Part shown: positions 44,545 to 53,225 of the stretch, one piece after another
How positions within the stretch are numbered: position 1 is the stretch's first letter
Layout: every line of letters starts with the position of its first letter
DNA from: Aurantimicrobium minutum
Lineage (GTDB): Bacteria; Actinomycetota; Actinomycetes; Actinomycetales; Microbacteriaceae
Length of the DNA: 64,000 nt
NCBI RefSeq assembly: GCF_029894165.1
Contig: NZ_JARXXU010000001.1
Span: 1,302,001-1,366,000 of the forward strand
Direction of reading: 5' to 3'
Program-made: the position numbers and the translations under genes
The notes under the pieces: model-generated
What the model saw: the letters and a program-made list of their open reading frames with translations, nothing else
Told to the model about the DNA's origin: nothing
Database searches by the model: none

Positions 44545-45725
44545 GAGGCATCCTTCACGATGAGGTCAATGATTGTTTCTGCGGCAGAGTGCGGCTGTGG
44601 CCGCACCGCAGTAATAAGTTCTTGTATCTGAGTCGAGCGATCTGGCAATGTTCCTGCACGCGCCTGATCGAGTGCGTGTTCGACCTCCCCCATGCTGCGC
44701 ACGGTAACTGTGCTCGCGGCGGCGAGCGCGCCGAGTGGCGAGAACTCCCAATGGTCGGGCTTTTCCCAGAAGATGGCTGGTTTACCCGTCACAAGCGGAT
44801 ATTCAGCGAGAAAGGACACTCCATCGGTCACCATCGCGTCAGAGGCCAACAGGAGAGCCGGCATGTGCACGCCAAGGTCTGTAGAGGTGTTCGGTAATGC
44901 ATCCCACCGTGAACGCCAGGAATCTACCTGCTCCTGGGTCATGACTTCACGATCTGTCATGGTTCCAAAAAGGAAGGGGTGGGGACGGAACACAATATCC
45001 ATCTTCGGGTGATTCTGTGCATATGCCAGCATCGGTTCACACTGCTCCACGAAGTGGCCAAAGTTCAACCATCTATCGGCATAGGTGTGGTGTGGTGCCC
45101 AAATGAGTTTGAAGGGTTCTTGCCCCGCGGGATGTTCCCTAACGATAGGCCAGAAGCTCTGGACCTCCTCGCGGGCCTCCAGAAGTGCATCAATCTTGGG
45201 AGTGCCCGTGAGGAATGCGTGATCGGCACGGCCGCTGGCATCAAAAGCTGCCTTGGTGTCTGCGTCCTGCAGGAAGACCATGTGCGCCAACTGGTGTGTG
45301 GGCTGGGTGTATTGATGTGGGGCAACACCCGACTCCCCCGGTTCTTGCACGAGTGAGGTTGAGAAGTAGGGGACGTAACAGACCTTGGTAAATTCGACGA
45401 GCTTGTCGATCTGGTAATTCTTCTTATAGTTGCGCTGCCACGGGTAGTTGAGAAAGAGGTAGTCCGGGGCAAGCTCCTGGAGGCGAGCTAGACCTTCTTT
45501 ACTCTTTTTGTAGCGGAATCGCTCGTGCTCAATCTCTCGAGCATCCAGAAAAGCACTGACCTTTTTCTCATCCCGGAACTTGTCATAGCCGGTGAGCTTG
45601 CGCGGAATAGTAATCACGATCGGTTCAAACCGTTCATCGGCGAGCATGCGCCGATAGATGGCGTCCAGAGCGTCCCAGGCTTCGAAATAGAAGACCAGGA
45701 ACACTACGCGGATGGGTCTGTCCAT
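44541..45725 (-). CDS. CDP-glycerol glycerophosphotransferase-like protein (TagB/TagF type)
   Basis: 394 residues of GT-B type. The C-terminal half carries the TagF landmarks: IWAPHHTYADRW, DIVFRPHPFLF and DAMVTDGVSFLAEYPLVTGKPAIFWE, in which the D-G-V-S-F replaces the more usual D-Y-S-S-V. The N-terminal half reads VVFLVFYFEAWDALDAIYRRML, like a Rossmann start. No signal peptide; such enzymes polymerise glycerol phosphate of teichoic acids at the cytosolic membrane face. Its position one gene after uppS, which makes the undecaprenyl carrier, supports an envelope polymer role. Substrate is inferred by family only. Confidence 0.8.
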   Translation of the reverse strand: MDRPIRVVFLVFYFEAWDALDAIYRRMLADERFEPIVITIPRKLTGYDKFRDEKKVSAFLDAREIEHERFRYKKSKEGLARLQELAPDYLFLNYPWQRNYKKNYQIDKLVEFTKVCYVPYFSTSLVQEPGESGVAPHQYTQPTHQLAHMVFLQDADTKAAFDASGRADHAFLTGTPKIDALLEAREEVQSFWPIVREHPAGQEPFKLIWAPHHTYADRWLNFGHFVEQCEPMLAYAQNHPKMDIVFRPHPFLFGTMTDREVMTQEQVDSWRSRWDALPNTSTDLGVHMPALLLASDAMVTDGVSFLAEYPLVTGKPAIFWEKPDHWEFSPLGALAAASTVTVRSMGEVEHALDQARAGTLPDRSTQIQELITAVRPQPHSAAETIIDLIVKDAS

Positions 45726-45762
45726 TTCTTGACTGTAAAGGCAGAAAACTCGAAATGTATGG

Positions 45763-46566
45763 CTATTTCGCCGACGGCTTATCTACCGCTCCACCAAAGC
45801 GGCGGTCCCGGCCGATGTATTGCTCGATGGCGTCCCACAGGTCCGTGCGTGAGAAGGCCGGCCAGAGCTGGTTGAGAAACACCATCTCGGCATAAGCCGA
45901 TTGCCACAGTAAGAAGTTGGAGGTGCGCTGTTCCCCACTGGAGCGAACAAATAAATCAACATCTGGCATATCAGGAATGTAGAGATTCTTAGCCAGATAT
46001 TTTTCGGTCACCTTGCTGGGATTGATCCTGCCCGCAGCAAGATCTTCCGCGATCTTCTTGACCGCATCTGCGATTTCTGTCCGGCCACCATAGTTGACAC
46101 ACATGGTGAGCGTGAGAGTCTTGTTTTTCTTGGTGAGTTCTTCTGCATATTGCAGTTCCTCAATCACCGACGCCCAGAGCTTCGGTTTACGCCCAGCCCA
46201 CCGGACGCGCACATCCCAGTCGTTGAGTTGGTCCCGCCGGCGGTGCAGAACATCGCGGTTGAACCCCATCAAGAAACGCACTTCATCCGGAGAACGCTTC
46301 CAGTTTTCGGTACTAAATGCATAGACGCTTAAATGCTTCACCCCGGCCTGGATGGCACCTGCCACCACGTCCAGAAGCGCGGCTTCGCCAGCCTTGTGGC
46401 CTTCCACACGGGTGAGTCCTCGTTGGTTTGCCCAGCGGCCATTGCCATCCATCACGATTGCAACGTGGTTGGGCACTGCACCAGCTGGGAATTCGGGTGG
46501 GTAGACACCAGTCCAGTCCAGTGGGCGATATTCCACGGCGTCTGTGTGGGTATAGGGCTTACTCAT
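45763..46566 (-). CDS. uppS: Isoprenyl (undecaprenyl) diphosphate synthase
   Basis: Cis-prenyltransferase that makes the polyprenyl carrier for peptidoglycan and envelope glycans. 267 residues with the signature [17 protein letters not shown] (catalytic Asp40), [10 protein letters not shown], and the C-terminal R-x-S-G-E motif in [19 protein letters not shown]-terminus 33 residues longer than the core. ATGA overlap with recO indicates coupled translation. Chain length cannot be deduced. Confidence 0.96.
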   Translation of the reverse strand: MSKPYTHTDAVEYRPLDWTGVYPPEFPAGAVPNHVAIVMDGNGRWANQRGLTRVEGHKAGEAALLDVVAGAIQAGVKHLSVYAFSTENWKRSPDEVRFLMGFNRDVLHRRRDQLNDWDVRVRWAGRKPKLWASVIEELQYAEELTKKNKTLTLTMCVNYGGRTEIADAVKKIAEDLAAGRINPSKVTEKYLAKNLYIPDMPDVDLFVRSSGEQRTSNFLLWQSAYAEMVFLNQLWPAFSRTDLWDAIEQYIGRDRRFGGAVDKPSAK

Positions 46567-47285
46567 CTGGCTACGTGCTCCAAGGATCGAAGGCCCCGCT
46601 CAAGGTGCCATTGGGTATAGGCCGAAACGAGGGAATGTGCTCGGTTCCAATTCTCCTGGGTATGCGCTTCTGCAGATTCCCACTCGCCACGAACGAGCGC
46701 ATCGAGGAGCACAACAACCTCCGGAATGATGTGCGGTGCCCCCGGAGGAGCACATGTGACGCAGACCATGCCTCCCAGTTGGACGACAAAGCTTTCGTGG
46801 GGCCCTACCTCGCCACAGCGAGCACAACTGTCAAAGGTGGGCGCCCAGCCCGCAAGGCTCAGTGCGCGAAGTAGGTACGAATCAAGAGTGAGTTCGGTGG
46901 GATGTTCTTGACGGGAAAGCGAACGTAAGGCACCTACCAGCAGCAGATATTGCTGCGGGGAGCCTTCGAGCTCGGTCACCTTGTCAGCGGTTTCCACCAT
47001 CACGCTGGCTGCTGTGAAGCGTGGATAGTCATCCACGATGTCCGCACCATAGGACGCAATCGTTTCTGCTTGCTGAATGGTGTCGAGACTTCGGCCCTCA
47101 TAAAACTGAATATCCGCCACCATAAAAGGCTCGAGACGAGCACCGAATTTGGAGGATGTGCGACGAACGCCCTTTGCCACGGCCCGCACCTTGCCATGCC
47201 CCTTGGTCAGGAGGGTGACAATGCGGTCGGCTTCTCCGAGTTTGTGCGTGCGAAGAACCACACCCTCGTCACGATAGACCGGCAT
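46563..47285 (-). CDS. recO: DNA repair protein RecO
   Basis: Loads RecA via RecFOR and anneals ssDNA. 240 residues: N-terminal OB fold ([24 protein letters not shown] to about 80), helical middle, and a C-terminal zinc finger region with [12 protein letters not shown] and VCVTC. Translation overlaps with the upstream TRIC-like gene (TGATG, one base) and with uppS (ATGA), a three-gene coupled set. Confidence 0.95.
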   Translation of the reverse strand: MPVYRDEGVVLRTHKLGEADRIVTLLTKGHGKVRAVAKGVRRTSSKFGARLEPFMVADIQFYEGRSLDTIQQAETIASYGADIVDDYPRFTAASVMVETADKVTELEGSPQQYLLLVGALRSLSRQEHPTELTLDSYLLRALSLAGWAPTFDSCARCGEVGPHESFVVQLGGMVCVTCAPPGAPHIIPEVVVLLDALVRGEWESAEAHTQENWNRAHSLVSAYTQWHLERGLRSLEHVAR

Positions 47286-47992
47286 CAGAGATCACGTTGA
47301 GTGTCGATAGGGCCGGTGAGATCTGCAGGGCGGATTAACTTCGGGTTACGCAACGACTTGAGCATGCGTTGCTCGGGCAAAGACCAGCCAAATCGCACGG
47401 CCAACAAACGCAGGACAACGGTGACAGAAATACACAGCGGAACACTGATTTCGAGTCCTATATTTGCTTCGTTGCACAACAACAGTGCAAGGGAGCCGGC
47501 CGCTGCCGCTACGGCGTAGAGCGAACCAACATGCATTACAGAGATGGGCATATTCAATAAAACATCTCGGATAAAACCACCGCCGACGGCAGTAATCACG
47601 CCCACAAACAAGGACGGAACAAACGGTAATCCGGATACGAGTGCCGCCGTGGTTCCTAGCGCCGCAAAGAGACCGAGTGCCAGAGCATCCAACACGGTAA
47701 TCATCCAGTCAACCCGGCGGAACATGCGCGCAAGGAGCATACCCAGCAGGGCTGCCACGATAGCCACGAGAATGTACCAATTCTCTGTCAATGCAACAGG
47801 AAGTCGGTTCAGCAGAAGATCACGAAGGAAACCGCCACCGAGGCCGGTTGCGATACCGATAACCGCCACACCGAAGAGATCCAGTTTGCGATCGCGAAAA
47901 CCAGAGGCATAGGTTGCGCCTTGAACACTGGCAACACCAATAGCCAGACCATTAACCCATTCGGGTAAGTCGAGTGGCTCCGCAATCAGCAT
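47285..47992 (-). CDS. TRIC-type cation channel family protein (YadS/UPF0126)
   Basis: 235 residues, about seven hydrophobic helices, built as an internal repeat: GGGFLRD at 52-58 and GGGFIRD at 137-143, the hallmark of the TRIC/YadS family (trimeric intracellular cation channels). Probably a cation- or amino-acid-permeable channel in the inner membrane; bacterial members have uncertain roles. The C-terminal 30 residues are cytosolic and basic. First gene of the coupled set with recO and uppS. Confidence 0.9.
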   Translation of the reverse strand: MLIAEPLDLPEWVNGLAIGVASVQGATYASGFRDRKLDLFGVAVIGIATGLGGGFLRDLLLNRLPVALTENWYILVAIVAALLGMLLARMFRRVDWMITVLDALALGLFAALGTTAALVSGLPFVPSLFVGVITAVGGGFIRDVLLNMPISVMHVGSLYAVAAAAGSLALLLCNEANIGLEISVPLCISVTVVLRLLAVRFGWSLPEQRMLKSLRNPKLIRPADLTGPIDTQRDL

Positions 47993-48039
47993 GAGTACAG
48001 GCTACGCCCTGCAATTTTTCAGCTGCTGTGTACTCGCCG

Positions 48040-49242
48040 TTATTGAACCTGTTGCACCGTCACAATGAGCGATGGAATCTCTGGTCTGACCGGGTTAGTT
48101 TGGGGGCCGCTGGCCAGAATACGCATGTTCACGTCTGGGGTTGACCACATCAATTGAACGTTGTCACCTGCATGGACAGAGATCATGAAATTCCACGCCG
48201 CAACATTTCGCTTGGTTTGATCCAAGGTGAGCTTGGTCCCTGACCAAGGAACATCGGTGCCATTCTGTCGAAGCCAGATACTCGCATCGTCAGAGCCGGC
48301 ATCTGTTTTATCTAGTTGGGCAGAGAACTGAATGTTGTAGACACCGGCATTCTGAAACGTAATCTGAGAACCAGCAACAACACTCACGCCTTGTGCAATC
48401 ACACCTCCAACACCATTGGTTGCCTGATTGAGCGTCATCGCTTGAATGGCATTTGCAGAGGTCAATACCTGAGTAGTCGTGTCATAAAACGATCCGTAGG
48501 CAAAAGTCGGTGTCAGCCCGATCGGCCCCTGAGGTCCTATTGCTCCTGTGGCCCCCGTCACACCAATGGGTCCTTGGGGCCCCATAGGACCCTGCAGCGT
48601 CGCTGAGGTCTGAGTCGAACCATCAGGGAATTTGATTCCTCTGGAAGGTGCCAAGAAACCTAAGTCGCCAAAGTTCCCGATATTGATGTCTTGCCCAGTC
48701 AAAATAGATTCAAGACCTGTTGACGTCAGTCGGACGTTACCAATACGAAGCGAGTCGGCCCCGTCGACCAACAAACTACCGTTATCGACAGAGATACCAG
48801 CTTGTGAACCAGTTGTAGTGTCCTGGATATATATCGTGCCGGGTCCGAGTTGAAGACTCTTCCAACGTTTGTCTGGAAGTCCAAGAGTATAGAAATTATC
48901 TACCGAGGGAACTACATTCCCAGAAATAGAACCGAGTGTAGAGGCATCACACACACCTGCTGAGCCTGTCGCTCCTGTAGGCCCTATCGCACCCGGCGTC
49001 CCATCGGTACCGTCAACACCATCGGTACCGTCAACACCGTCAACACCATCGGTACCATCGGTACCATCGGTACCATTCGTCCCGTCGGTACCATTCGTCC
49101 CGTCGGTGCCATTTAGGCAAGTACCAATCGAACCAGAACCAATGCTTGAAGTCGAAGCATTAAGCCCAATACCTAGAGCAAAAACAACAGCCGCGCCAAC
49201 TGTTGCAGCAACAGAAGCTACAACTACATCCCGAGTCCCCAT
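48040..49242 (-). CDS. Collagen-like surface protein with C1q-like C-terminus
   Basis: 400 residues. (1) Signal-anchor, hydrophobic 7-27. (2) Collagen-like Gly-X-Y stretch 45-96 (about 17 triplets, mostly GTD/GTN/GVD, ending GAIGPTGATGSAG), bracketed by the only cysteines, Cys42 and Cys98. (3) A beta-rich part 100-215 with DKRWKSLQLGPGTIYIQD and SRGIKFPDGSTQT, forms seen in phage tail and other fibrous proteins. (4) A second Gly-X-Y stretch 218-243. (5) A C-terminal part 245-400 resembling C1q/TNF jelly-roll trimerisation heads (FYDTTTQVL, GVYNIQFSAQLDK, SIWLRQNGTDVPWSG). Low G+C and repeats suggest a recent or variable surface gene. No LPXTG. No Shine-Dalgarno seen. Possible adhesin or surface fibre. 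Confidence 0.85.
   Translation of the reverse strand: MGTRDVVVASVAATVGAAVVFALGIGLNASTSSIGSGSIGTCLNGTDGTNGTDGTNGTDGTDGTDGVDGVDGTDGVDGTDGTPGAIGPTGATGSAGVCDASTLGSISGNVVPSVDNFYTLGLPDKRWKSLQLGPGTIYIQDTTTGSQAGISVDNGSLLVDGADSLRIGNVRLTSTGLESILTGQDINIGNFGDLGFLAPSRGIKFPDGSTQTSATLQGPMGPQGPIGVTGATGAIGPQGPIGLTPTFAYGSFYDTTTQVLTSANAIQAMTLNQATNGVGGVIAQGVSVVAGSQITFQNAGVYNIQFSAQLDKTDAGSDDASIWLRQNGTDVPWSGTKLTLDQTKRNVAAWNFMISVHAGDNVQLMWSTPDVNMRILASGPQTNPVRPEIPSLIVTVQQVQ
49001..49117 (-). repeat. 9-bp tandem repeats encoding collagen-like triplets
   Basis: Units such as GGTACCATC and GGTACCGTC recur on the plus strand every 9 bases (or 18), coding Gly-Thr-Asp and Gly-Val-Asp triplets on the minus strand. Slippage in units of nine would preserve the reading frame and vary fibre length. 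Confidence 0.85.
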
Positions 49243-49276
49243 TTTTGAAGCTTATCGAAATGCGTAAAAACTGACG

Positions 49277-50875
49277 TTATGCAAGCTCAATCAGGTCGGC
49301 GTATTCCTTGTTCCAGTGGTCTTCAATACCATCGGGAAGAATCAAGACACGTTCTGGGTTGAGCGCTTCAACGGCACCGGGGTCGTGAGAAACCAAGACG
49401 ACCGAACCCTTGTAGCTGGCCAACGCACCCAGGATCTCTTCACGAGAGACAGGATCCAAGTTGTTGGTGGGCTCATCGAGGAGAAGCACGTTTGCACTCG
49501 ACACCACGAGCATCGCCAAAGCCAGACGCGTCTTTTCTCCACCAGAGAGAACTCCCGCGGGCTTGAGCACATCATCTCCGGAGAACAGGAAAGAGCCGAG
49601 CACCTTGCGGCATTCCGTCTCGGTCATGTGGGCAGCAGCAGAAACCATGTTTTGAAGTACGGAATCCTGCACGCGCAAAGTTTCGTGCTCTTGGGCGTAG
49701 TAACCAACCTTGAGACCGTGACCTTCAATCACTTCGCCTGTGTCGGGCTTGTCCACACCGGCCAAGATACGCAGCAGCGTAGTTTTACCGGCACCGTTGA
49801 AGCCGAGGATTACTACTTTCGAACCACGATCAATGGCCAAATCCACTGCGGTAAAGATTTCGAGGGAACCATAGGAACGCGAAAGATCGGTCGCCATCAA
49901 GGGAGTTTTTCCACACGGAGCAGGATCCGGGAAGCGCAGCTTCGCCACTTTGTCACTCTGACGCACTTCGTCCAAACCAGCCAACAGGGTCTCTGCACGA
50001 CGGGCCATTTGTTTTGCCGCCACAGCACCGGACGCTCGAGCACCCATCTTGGCGGCCTGGGTCTGCAGGGTGGACGCCTTTTGCTCTGCATTTGCGCGTT
50101 CACGCTTACGTCGCTGCTCGTCCTGTTCACGCTGCTTCTGGTAGTTCTTCCAGTTCATGTTGTACACGTCAATAACCTGACGGTTGGCATCGAGATAGAA
50201 CACACGGTTGACGGTCTCCCCCACGAGCTCCACATCGTGACTGATAATGATCAGTCCACCCTGGTAGCCCTTGAGGAATTCCCGCAGCCAAACCACAGAA
50301 TCAGCATCTAAGTGGTTGGTGGGCTCATCGAGCAGCATGGTTTCTGCACCCGAGAACAAGATGCGGGCCAGCTCAATACGCCTACGCTGACCACCTGAAA
50401 GTGTTTTCAGCGGCTGGTCAAGAATACGGTCAGGTAGTTGCAGGTTGGACGCAATAGACGCAGCTTCAGCTTCCGCAGCATAGCCACCCAGAGCATCGAA
50501 CCGGTCAGCAAGTTCGCCATACTTTCGCATAGCCTCGGCGGCGACCTTCTCATCGGAATCACCCATGAGCAGACTGTTTTCCGTCATGCCCTGCACAAGA
50601 GAACCCAAACCTCGGGCGTTGAGGATGCGCGTGCGCGCAAGCTCCTCAGGATCACCGGAACGAGGATCCTGGGGAAGGTATCCAATCTCTCCACCGACCT
50701 CGATGGTTCCATCAGCTGGTTGTAGATCGCCTGCGAGTGTCTTGGTCAGAGTGGTTTTACCGGCACCATTACGGCCGACCAACCCAATCTTGTCTCCGTT
50801 GGAGACGCGGAAGGAAACTTCCGACATGAGCACTCGGGCGCCTACGCGCAGCTCAAGGTCTTGGACGTTGAGCAC
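49277..50875 (-). CDS. ABC-F ATPase (ribosome-associated)
   Basis: 532 residues, two ATPase domains, no membrane helices. Domain 1: Walker A GRNGAGKTT, signature LSGGQRRR, Walker B LLDEPTNHLD; domain 2: GFNGAGKTT, LSGGEKTRLAL, LLDEPTNNLD. The linker between them (about 240-300) is a charged helical P-site tRNA interaction motif (WKNYQKQREQDEQRRKRERA). ABC-F proteins of the Ettr/EttA type modulate translation or protect ribosomes from antibiotics; Rv1473 of M. tuberculosis is a neighbour of suf. Start GTG. No resistance-type long linker. Confidence 0.93.
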   Translation of the reverse strand: MLNVQDLELRVGARVLMSEVSFRVSNGDKIGLVGRNGAGKTTLTKTLAGDLQPADGTIEVGGEIGYLPQDPRSGDPEELARTRILNARGLGSLVQGMTENSLLMGDSDEKVAAEAMRKYGELADRFDALGGYAAEAEAASIASNLQLPDRILDQPLKTLSGGQRRRIELARILFSGAETMLLDEPTNHLDADSVVWLREFLKGYQGGLIIISHDVELVGETVNRVFYLDANRQVIDVYNMNWKNYQKQREQDEQRRKRERANAEQKASTLQTQAAKMGARASGAVAAKQMARRAETLLAGLDEVRQSDKVAKLRFPDPAPCGKTPLMATDLSRSYGSLEIFTAVDLAIDRGSKVVILGFNGAGKTTLLRILAGVDKPDTGEVIEGHGLKVGYYAQEHETLRVQDSVLQNMVSAAAHMTETECRKVLGSFLFSGDDVLKPAGVLSGGEKTRLALAMLVVSSANVLLLDEPTNNLDPVSREEILGALASYKGSVVLVSHDPGAVEALNPERVLILPDGIEDHWNKEYADLIELA

Positions 50876-50903
50876 AGGCTTTTCCCGATTCTTTGGTACA
50901 TCT

Positions 50904-50914
50904 TGGCTAAGCCA
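50904..50914. promoter_or_regulatory. 11-bp palindrome upstream of bioY
   Basis: TGGCTAAGCCA is a perfect palindrome with a single central base, 32 bases before the bioY start and inside the short divergent gap with the ABC-F gene. A biotin regulator site is possible, but it does not match a consensus I know. Confidence 0.3.
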
Positions 50915-50945
50915 TAAGGCTCTTTACTTCCTTTAGTATATTTCT

Positions 50946-51548
50946 ATGTCGAACATCACTTTCTCTGCTACCCGCCCCGTGCTTGTCGACCGCCTCGGCG
51001 CTCGCAGCATTGTCAAAGACATTTCCTTTATTGCCGCAGGCGCAGCGCTCACCGCAGGTGCTGCTCAGATTGTTATTCCGATGTGGCCTGTTCCTATCAC
51101 CGGACAGACTTTCGCTGTCCTTTTTGTCGGTGCAACCCTCGGCTCTCTCCGTGGCGCACTGTCCATGCTTCTCTATGTCGGTCTCGGTGTCGCCGGTCTG
51201 CCGATCTTTGCTGAGGGTGGTGCTGGCCTCGCTAAGGTGATGGGCCCCACCGGTGGTTACCTCCTCGGTTTCGTTCTCGCTGCTGCCCTCGTGGGCTGGC
51301 TTGCGCAACTGCAGTGGGACCGGAAGGTGCTGGGCACCATCGGCGCCTTCCTTGCTGGTACTGCTGTGATCTACGCCGTGGGTCTTCCCTGGCTCTCAGT
51401 AGCCCTGGGCCAGCTGGGTCTGCCTAACGACGTCAACGCAACCCTGCAGGCCGGTCTCTACCCCTTCATTCCGGGTGACCTGCTCAAGGCTGCTGTCGCT
51501 GGTGGTCTGCTTCCCTTGATCTGGAAGCTCAGCAACCGCGTGAAGTAA
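50946..51548 (+). CDS. bioY: Biotin transporter BioY
   Basis: 200 residues, about six helices, S-component of ECF-type biotin uptake. GAAQIVIPMWPVPITGQTFAVLFVGATLGSLRGALSMLLYVGLG and the C-terminal FIPGDLLKAAVAGGLLP are characteristic. No bioM/bioN follows, so it may work with a shared ECF module elsewhere or alone. It stands alone between the ABC-F gene (divergent) and metB (convergent) with a good terminator. Biotin is needed for acetyl-CoA carboxylase. Confidence 0.94.
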   Translation: MSNITFSATRPVLVDRLGARSIVKDISFIAAGAALTAGAAQIVIPMWPVPITGQTFAVLFVGATLGSLRGALSMLLYVGLGVAGLPIFAEGGAGLAKVMGPTGGYLLGFVLAAALVGWLAQLQWDRKVLGTIGAFLAGTAVIYAVGLPWLSVALGQLGLPNDVNATLQAGLYPFIPGDLLKAAVAGGLLPLIWKLSNRVK

Positions 51549-51560
51549 GAACCTATGACG

Positions 51561-51590
51561 AAGGCCCCTGACTGAACTGTCAGGGGCCTT
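51561..51590 (+). terminator. Terminator of bioY
   Basis: AAGGCCCCTGAC (51561-51572), six-base loop, GTCAGGGGCCTT (51579-51590): 12 perfect pairs 12 bases past the bioY stop, followed by CGCCTTTTAT. Confidence 0.88.
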
Positions 51591-51600
51591 CGCCTTTTAT

Positions 51601-51642
51601 ACAGGTACCTGTCGCAGGGGTGCGACGAACAGAACTACCTGT
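51601..51642. other. Nested dyad element between bioY and metB
   Basis: An outer stem ACAGGTA (51601-51607) / TACCTGT (51636-51642) encloses GTCGCA-GGGG-TGCGAC (51611-51626). ACAGGTACCTGT (51601-51612) is itself a 12-bp palindrome. It lies downstream of the metB stop on the minus strand and may act in termination or RNA stability. Confidence 0.4.
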
Positions 51643-51671
51643 AGGTCGTGACGCGTAAGCGCGATGTTTGA

Positions 51672-52823
51672 TTACAGCAGAGAATCCAATGCCTGCACAA
51701 GGTCTGGAATGAGATCATCGATATCTTCAATTCCCACGCTGAGACGAACCAGATTGGCTGGAACCTCCAAAGCTGTGCCCTCGACCGAGTGGTGTGTCAT
51801 CAGGCCAGGGTGCTCTATGAGGGATTCCACTCCCCCCAGTGACGGAGCAAGAGTAAACACTGAAGTGCGGGTGGTCAACGCAGTAGCGGCCTTCTCGCCG
51901 CCGGCCAGCTGAACGGACATCATTCCGCCGAAGAGGGACATCTGACGTGTGGCCACCTCGTGACCGGGATGTGAGGGAAGTCCTGGGTACAACACACGCT
52001 CGACAGCCTTGTGCCCCTCAATCGCTTCAGCCAATGCCTGAGCGTTGCTGGAGTGGCGCTCCATTCTCACTCCGAGTGTCTTGATACCGCGCATCGTCAT
52101 ATAGGCGTCGAAAGGTGACGAGATTGCACCCATCCAGTTCTGGATCTGGGCAATCTTTTCTGCCAACTCGGCGTCTGTGACGACGATTGCACCGCCGACA
52201 ACGTCGCTGTGACCGCCGAGATACTTGGTGGTGGAGTGCAGAACGACATCGGCACCGAGCTCGAAAGGTCGCTGCAGGGCAGGTGTTGCAAAGGTGTTGT
52301 CCACTAACACCAGCGCACCATGCTGATGCGCAATGGCAGAAACGCCTTCGATGTCCACGATGGTCATCAACGGGTTGGTGGGTGTCTCAATACGGACAAC
52401 GCGAGGCTTTGTCGAGGAAATCACTTCTTCCACGTGGGAGAGGTCCGTGAAATCTATACACGTATTAGTCACGCCCCAGGGGCCGTAGACCTGCTCGATG
52501 GCGCGGTAAGCACCGCCATAGGCGTCATTGCCTAAAACAATGTGATCGCCGGGCTGAAGAACAGCCCGGAAGAATGCATCTTCCGCGGCCATGCCACTGG
52601 CAAAGGAATAGGCCAGCACGCCACCCTCGAGCGAGGCAAGGTTTTGCTGGAGTGCGGTGCGCGTGGGATTGTCGCAGCGCGAATATTCAAAGCCAGCCAG
52701 TGGCTCCCCCGCGACCTGCTGCTCGAAAGTTGAGCTGAGGTAAATCGGTGGAACGACAGCACCCGTCGTCGGATCTGTTGCCTGTCCAGCGTGAATTGCA
52801 CGCGTATTGAATCCCTGAGCCAT
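51672..52823 (-). CDS. metB: Cystathionine gamma-synthase-like PLP enzyme
   Basis: Transsulfuration enzyme making cystathionine from O-acylhomoserine and cysteine. 383 residues. PLP lysine Lys200 in [17 protein letters not shown]; phosphate-binding YSFASGMAA near residue 72; [11 protein letters not shown], the Asp that holds PLP; and the C-terminal LARLS-like end [13 protein letters not shown]. Cys/Met-metabolism enzymes are alike, so gamma-lyase or gamma-synthase cannot be fully separated by eye; metB is favoured by the actinobacterial family. Its ATG at 52823 is chosen over a GTG at 52829. The gene follows sufT after 70 bases, where sufS is found in many relatives. Confidence 0.88.
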   Translation of the reverse strand: MAQGFNTRAIHAGQATDPTTGAVVPPIYLSSTFEQQVAGEPLAGFEYSRCDNPTRTALQQNLASLEGGVLAYSFASGMAAEDAFFRAVLQPGDHIVLGNDAYGGAYRAIEQVYGPWGVTNTCIDFTDLSHVEEVISSTKPRVVRIETPTNPLMTIVDIEGVSAIAHQHGALVLVDNTFATPALQRPFELGADVVLHSTTKYLGGHSDVVGGAIVVTDAELAEKIAQIQNWMGAISSPFDAYMTMRGIKTLGVRMERHSSNAQALAEAIEGHKAVERVLYPGLPSHPGHEVATRQMSLFGGMMSVQLAGGEKAATALTTRTSVFTLAPSLGGVESLIEHPGLMTHHSVEGTALEVPANLVRLSVGIEDIDDLIPDLVQALDSLL

Positions 52824-52893
52824 ACACACAGGCTAAAGGCTGGGGAGAAATACTGAAAAATTTCTCCCGAGAAATGTTACGACGACGCCTGGC

Positions 52894-53223
52894 CTAAATA
52901 GAGAAGCCGAGGGCGCGCATCATTTCGCGGCCGTCGTCGGTGATCTTCTCAGGACCCCATGGTGGCATCCACACCCAGTTGATCCGGAACGCGTCCACAA
53001 CAGCATCAAGCGCTTCCGCGGTCTGCTCTTCGATCACATCGGTGAGTGGACAGCCAGCGCTGGTCAACGTCATGTGAATGATGAGGGCGTCGTTCTCGTC
53101 GTCCCACTTGAGGTCATAGATGAGCCCGAGATCAACGATGTTGATCCCCAGCTCGGGGTCCATGACCTCTTTCAACGCGTCAATGCACGCGTTGTATTTC
53201 TCGTCAGAGAGTTCTGAAGACAT
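52894..53223 (-). CDS. sufT: SufT-like MIP18 (DUF59) protein
   Basis: 109 residues. DUF59 landmarks: PELGINIVDLGLIYDL and TSAGCPLTD with conserved Cys58, then the WMPPWGPEKITDDGREMM segment. SufT proteins assist iron-sulfur cluster maturation or transfer to targets. Its ATG lies two bases after the sufC stop, so it closes the suf gene chain. Confidence 0.93.
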   Translation of the reverse strand: MSSELSDEKYNACIDALKEVMDPELGINIVDLGLIYDLKWDDENDALIIHMTLTSAGCPLTDVIEEQTAEALDAVVDAFRINWVWMPPWGPEKITDDGREMMRALGFSI

Positions 53224-53225
53224 GT

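Noticed and set aside
49001-49117. Short regular repeats considered as a CRISPR array
   Set aside because: Units are 9 bases with no unique spacers and lie in frame inside a collagen-like coding sequence.
48040-49242. Prophage remnant, because of phage-tail-like phrases
   Set aside because: No integrase, capsid, terminase or holin nearby and both flanks are core genes; the phrases occur in non-phage fibrous proteins as well.
49316-50311. 331-codon open frame opposite the ABC-F gene
   Set aside because: Antisense shadow with no domain; the ABC-F gene is unambiguous.
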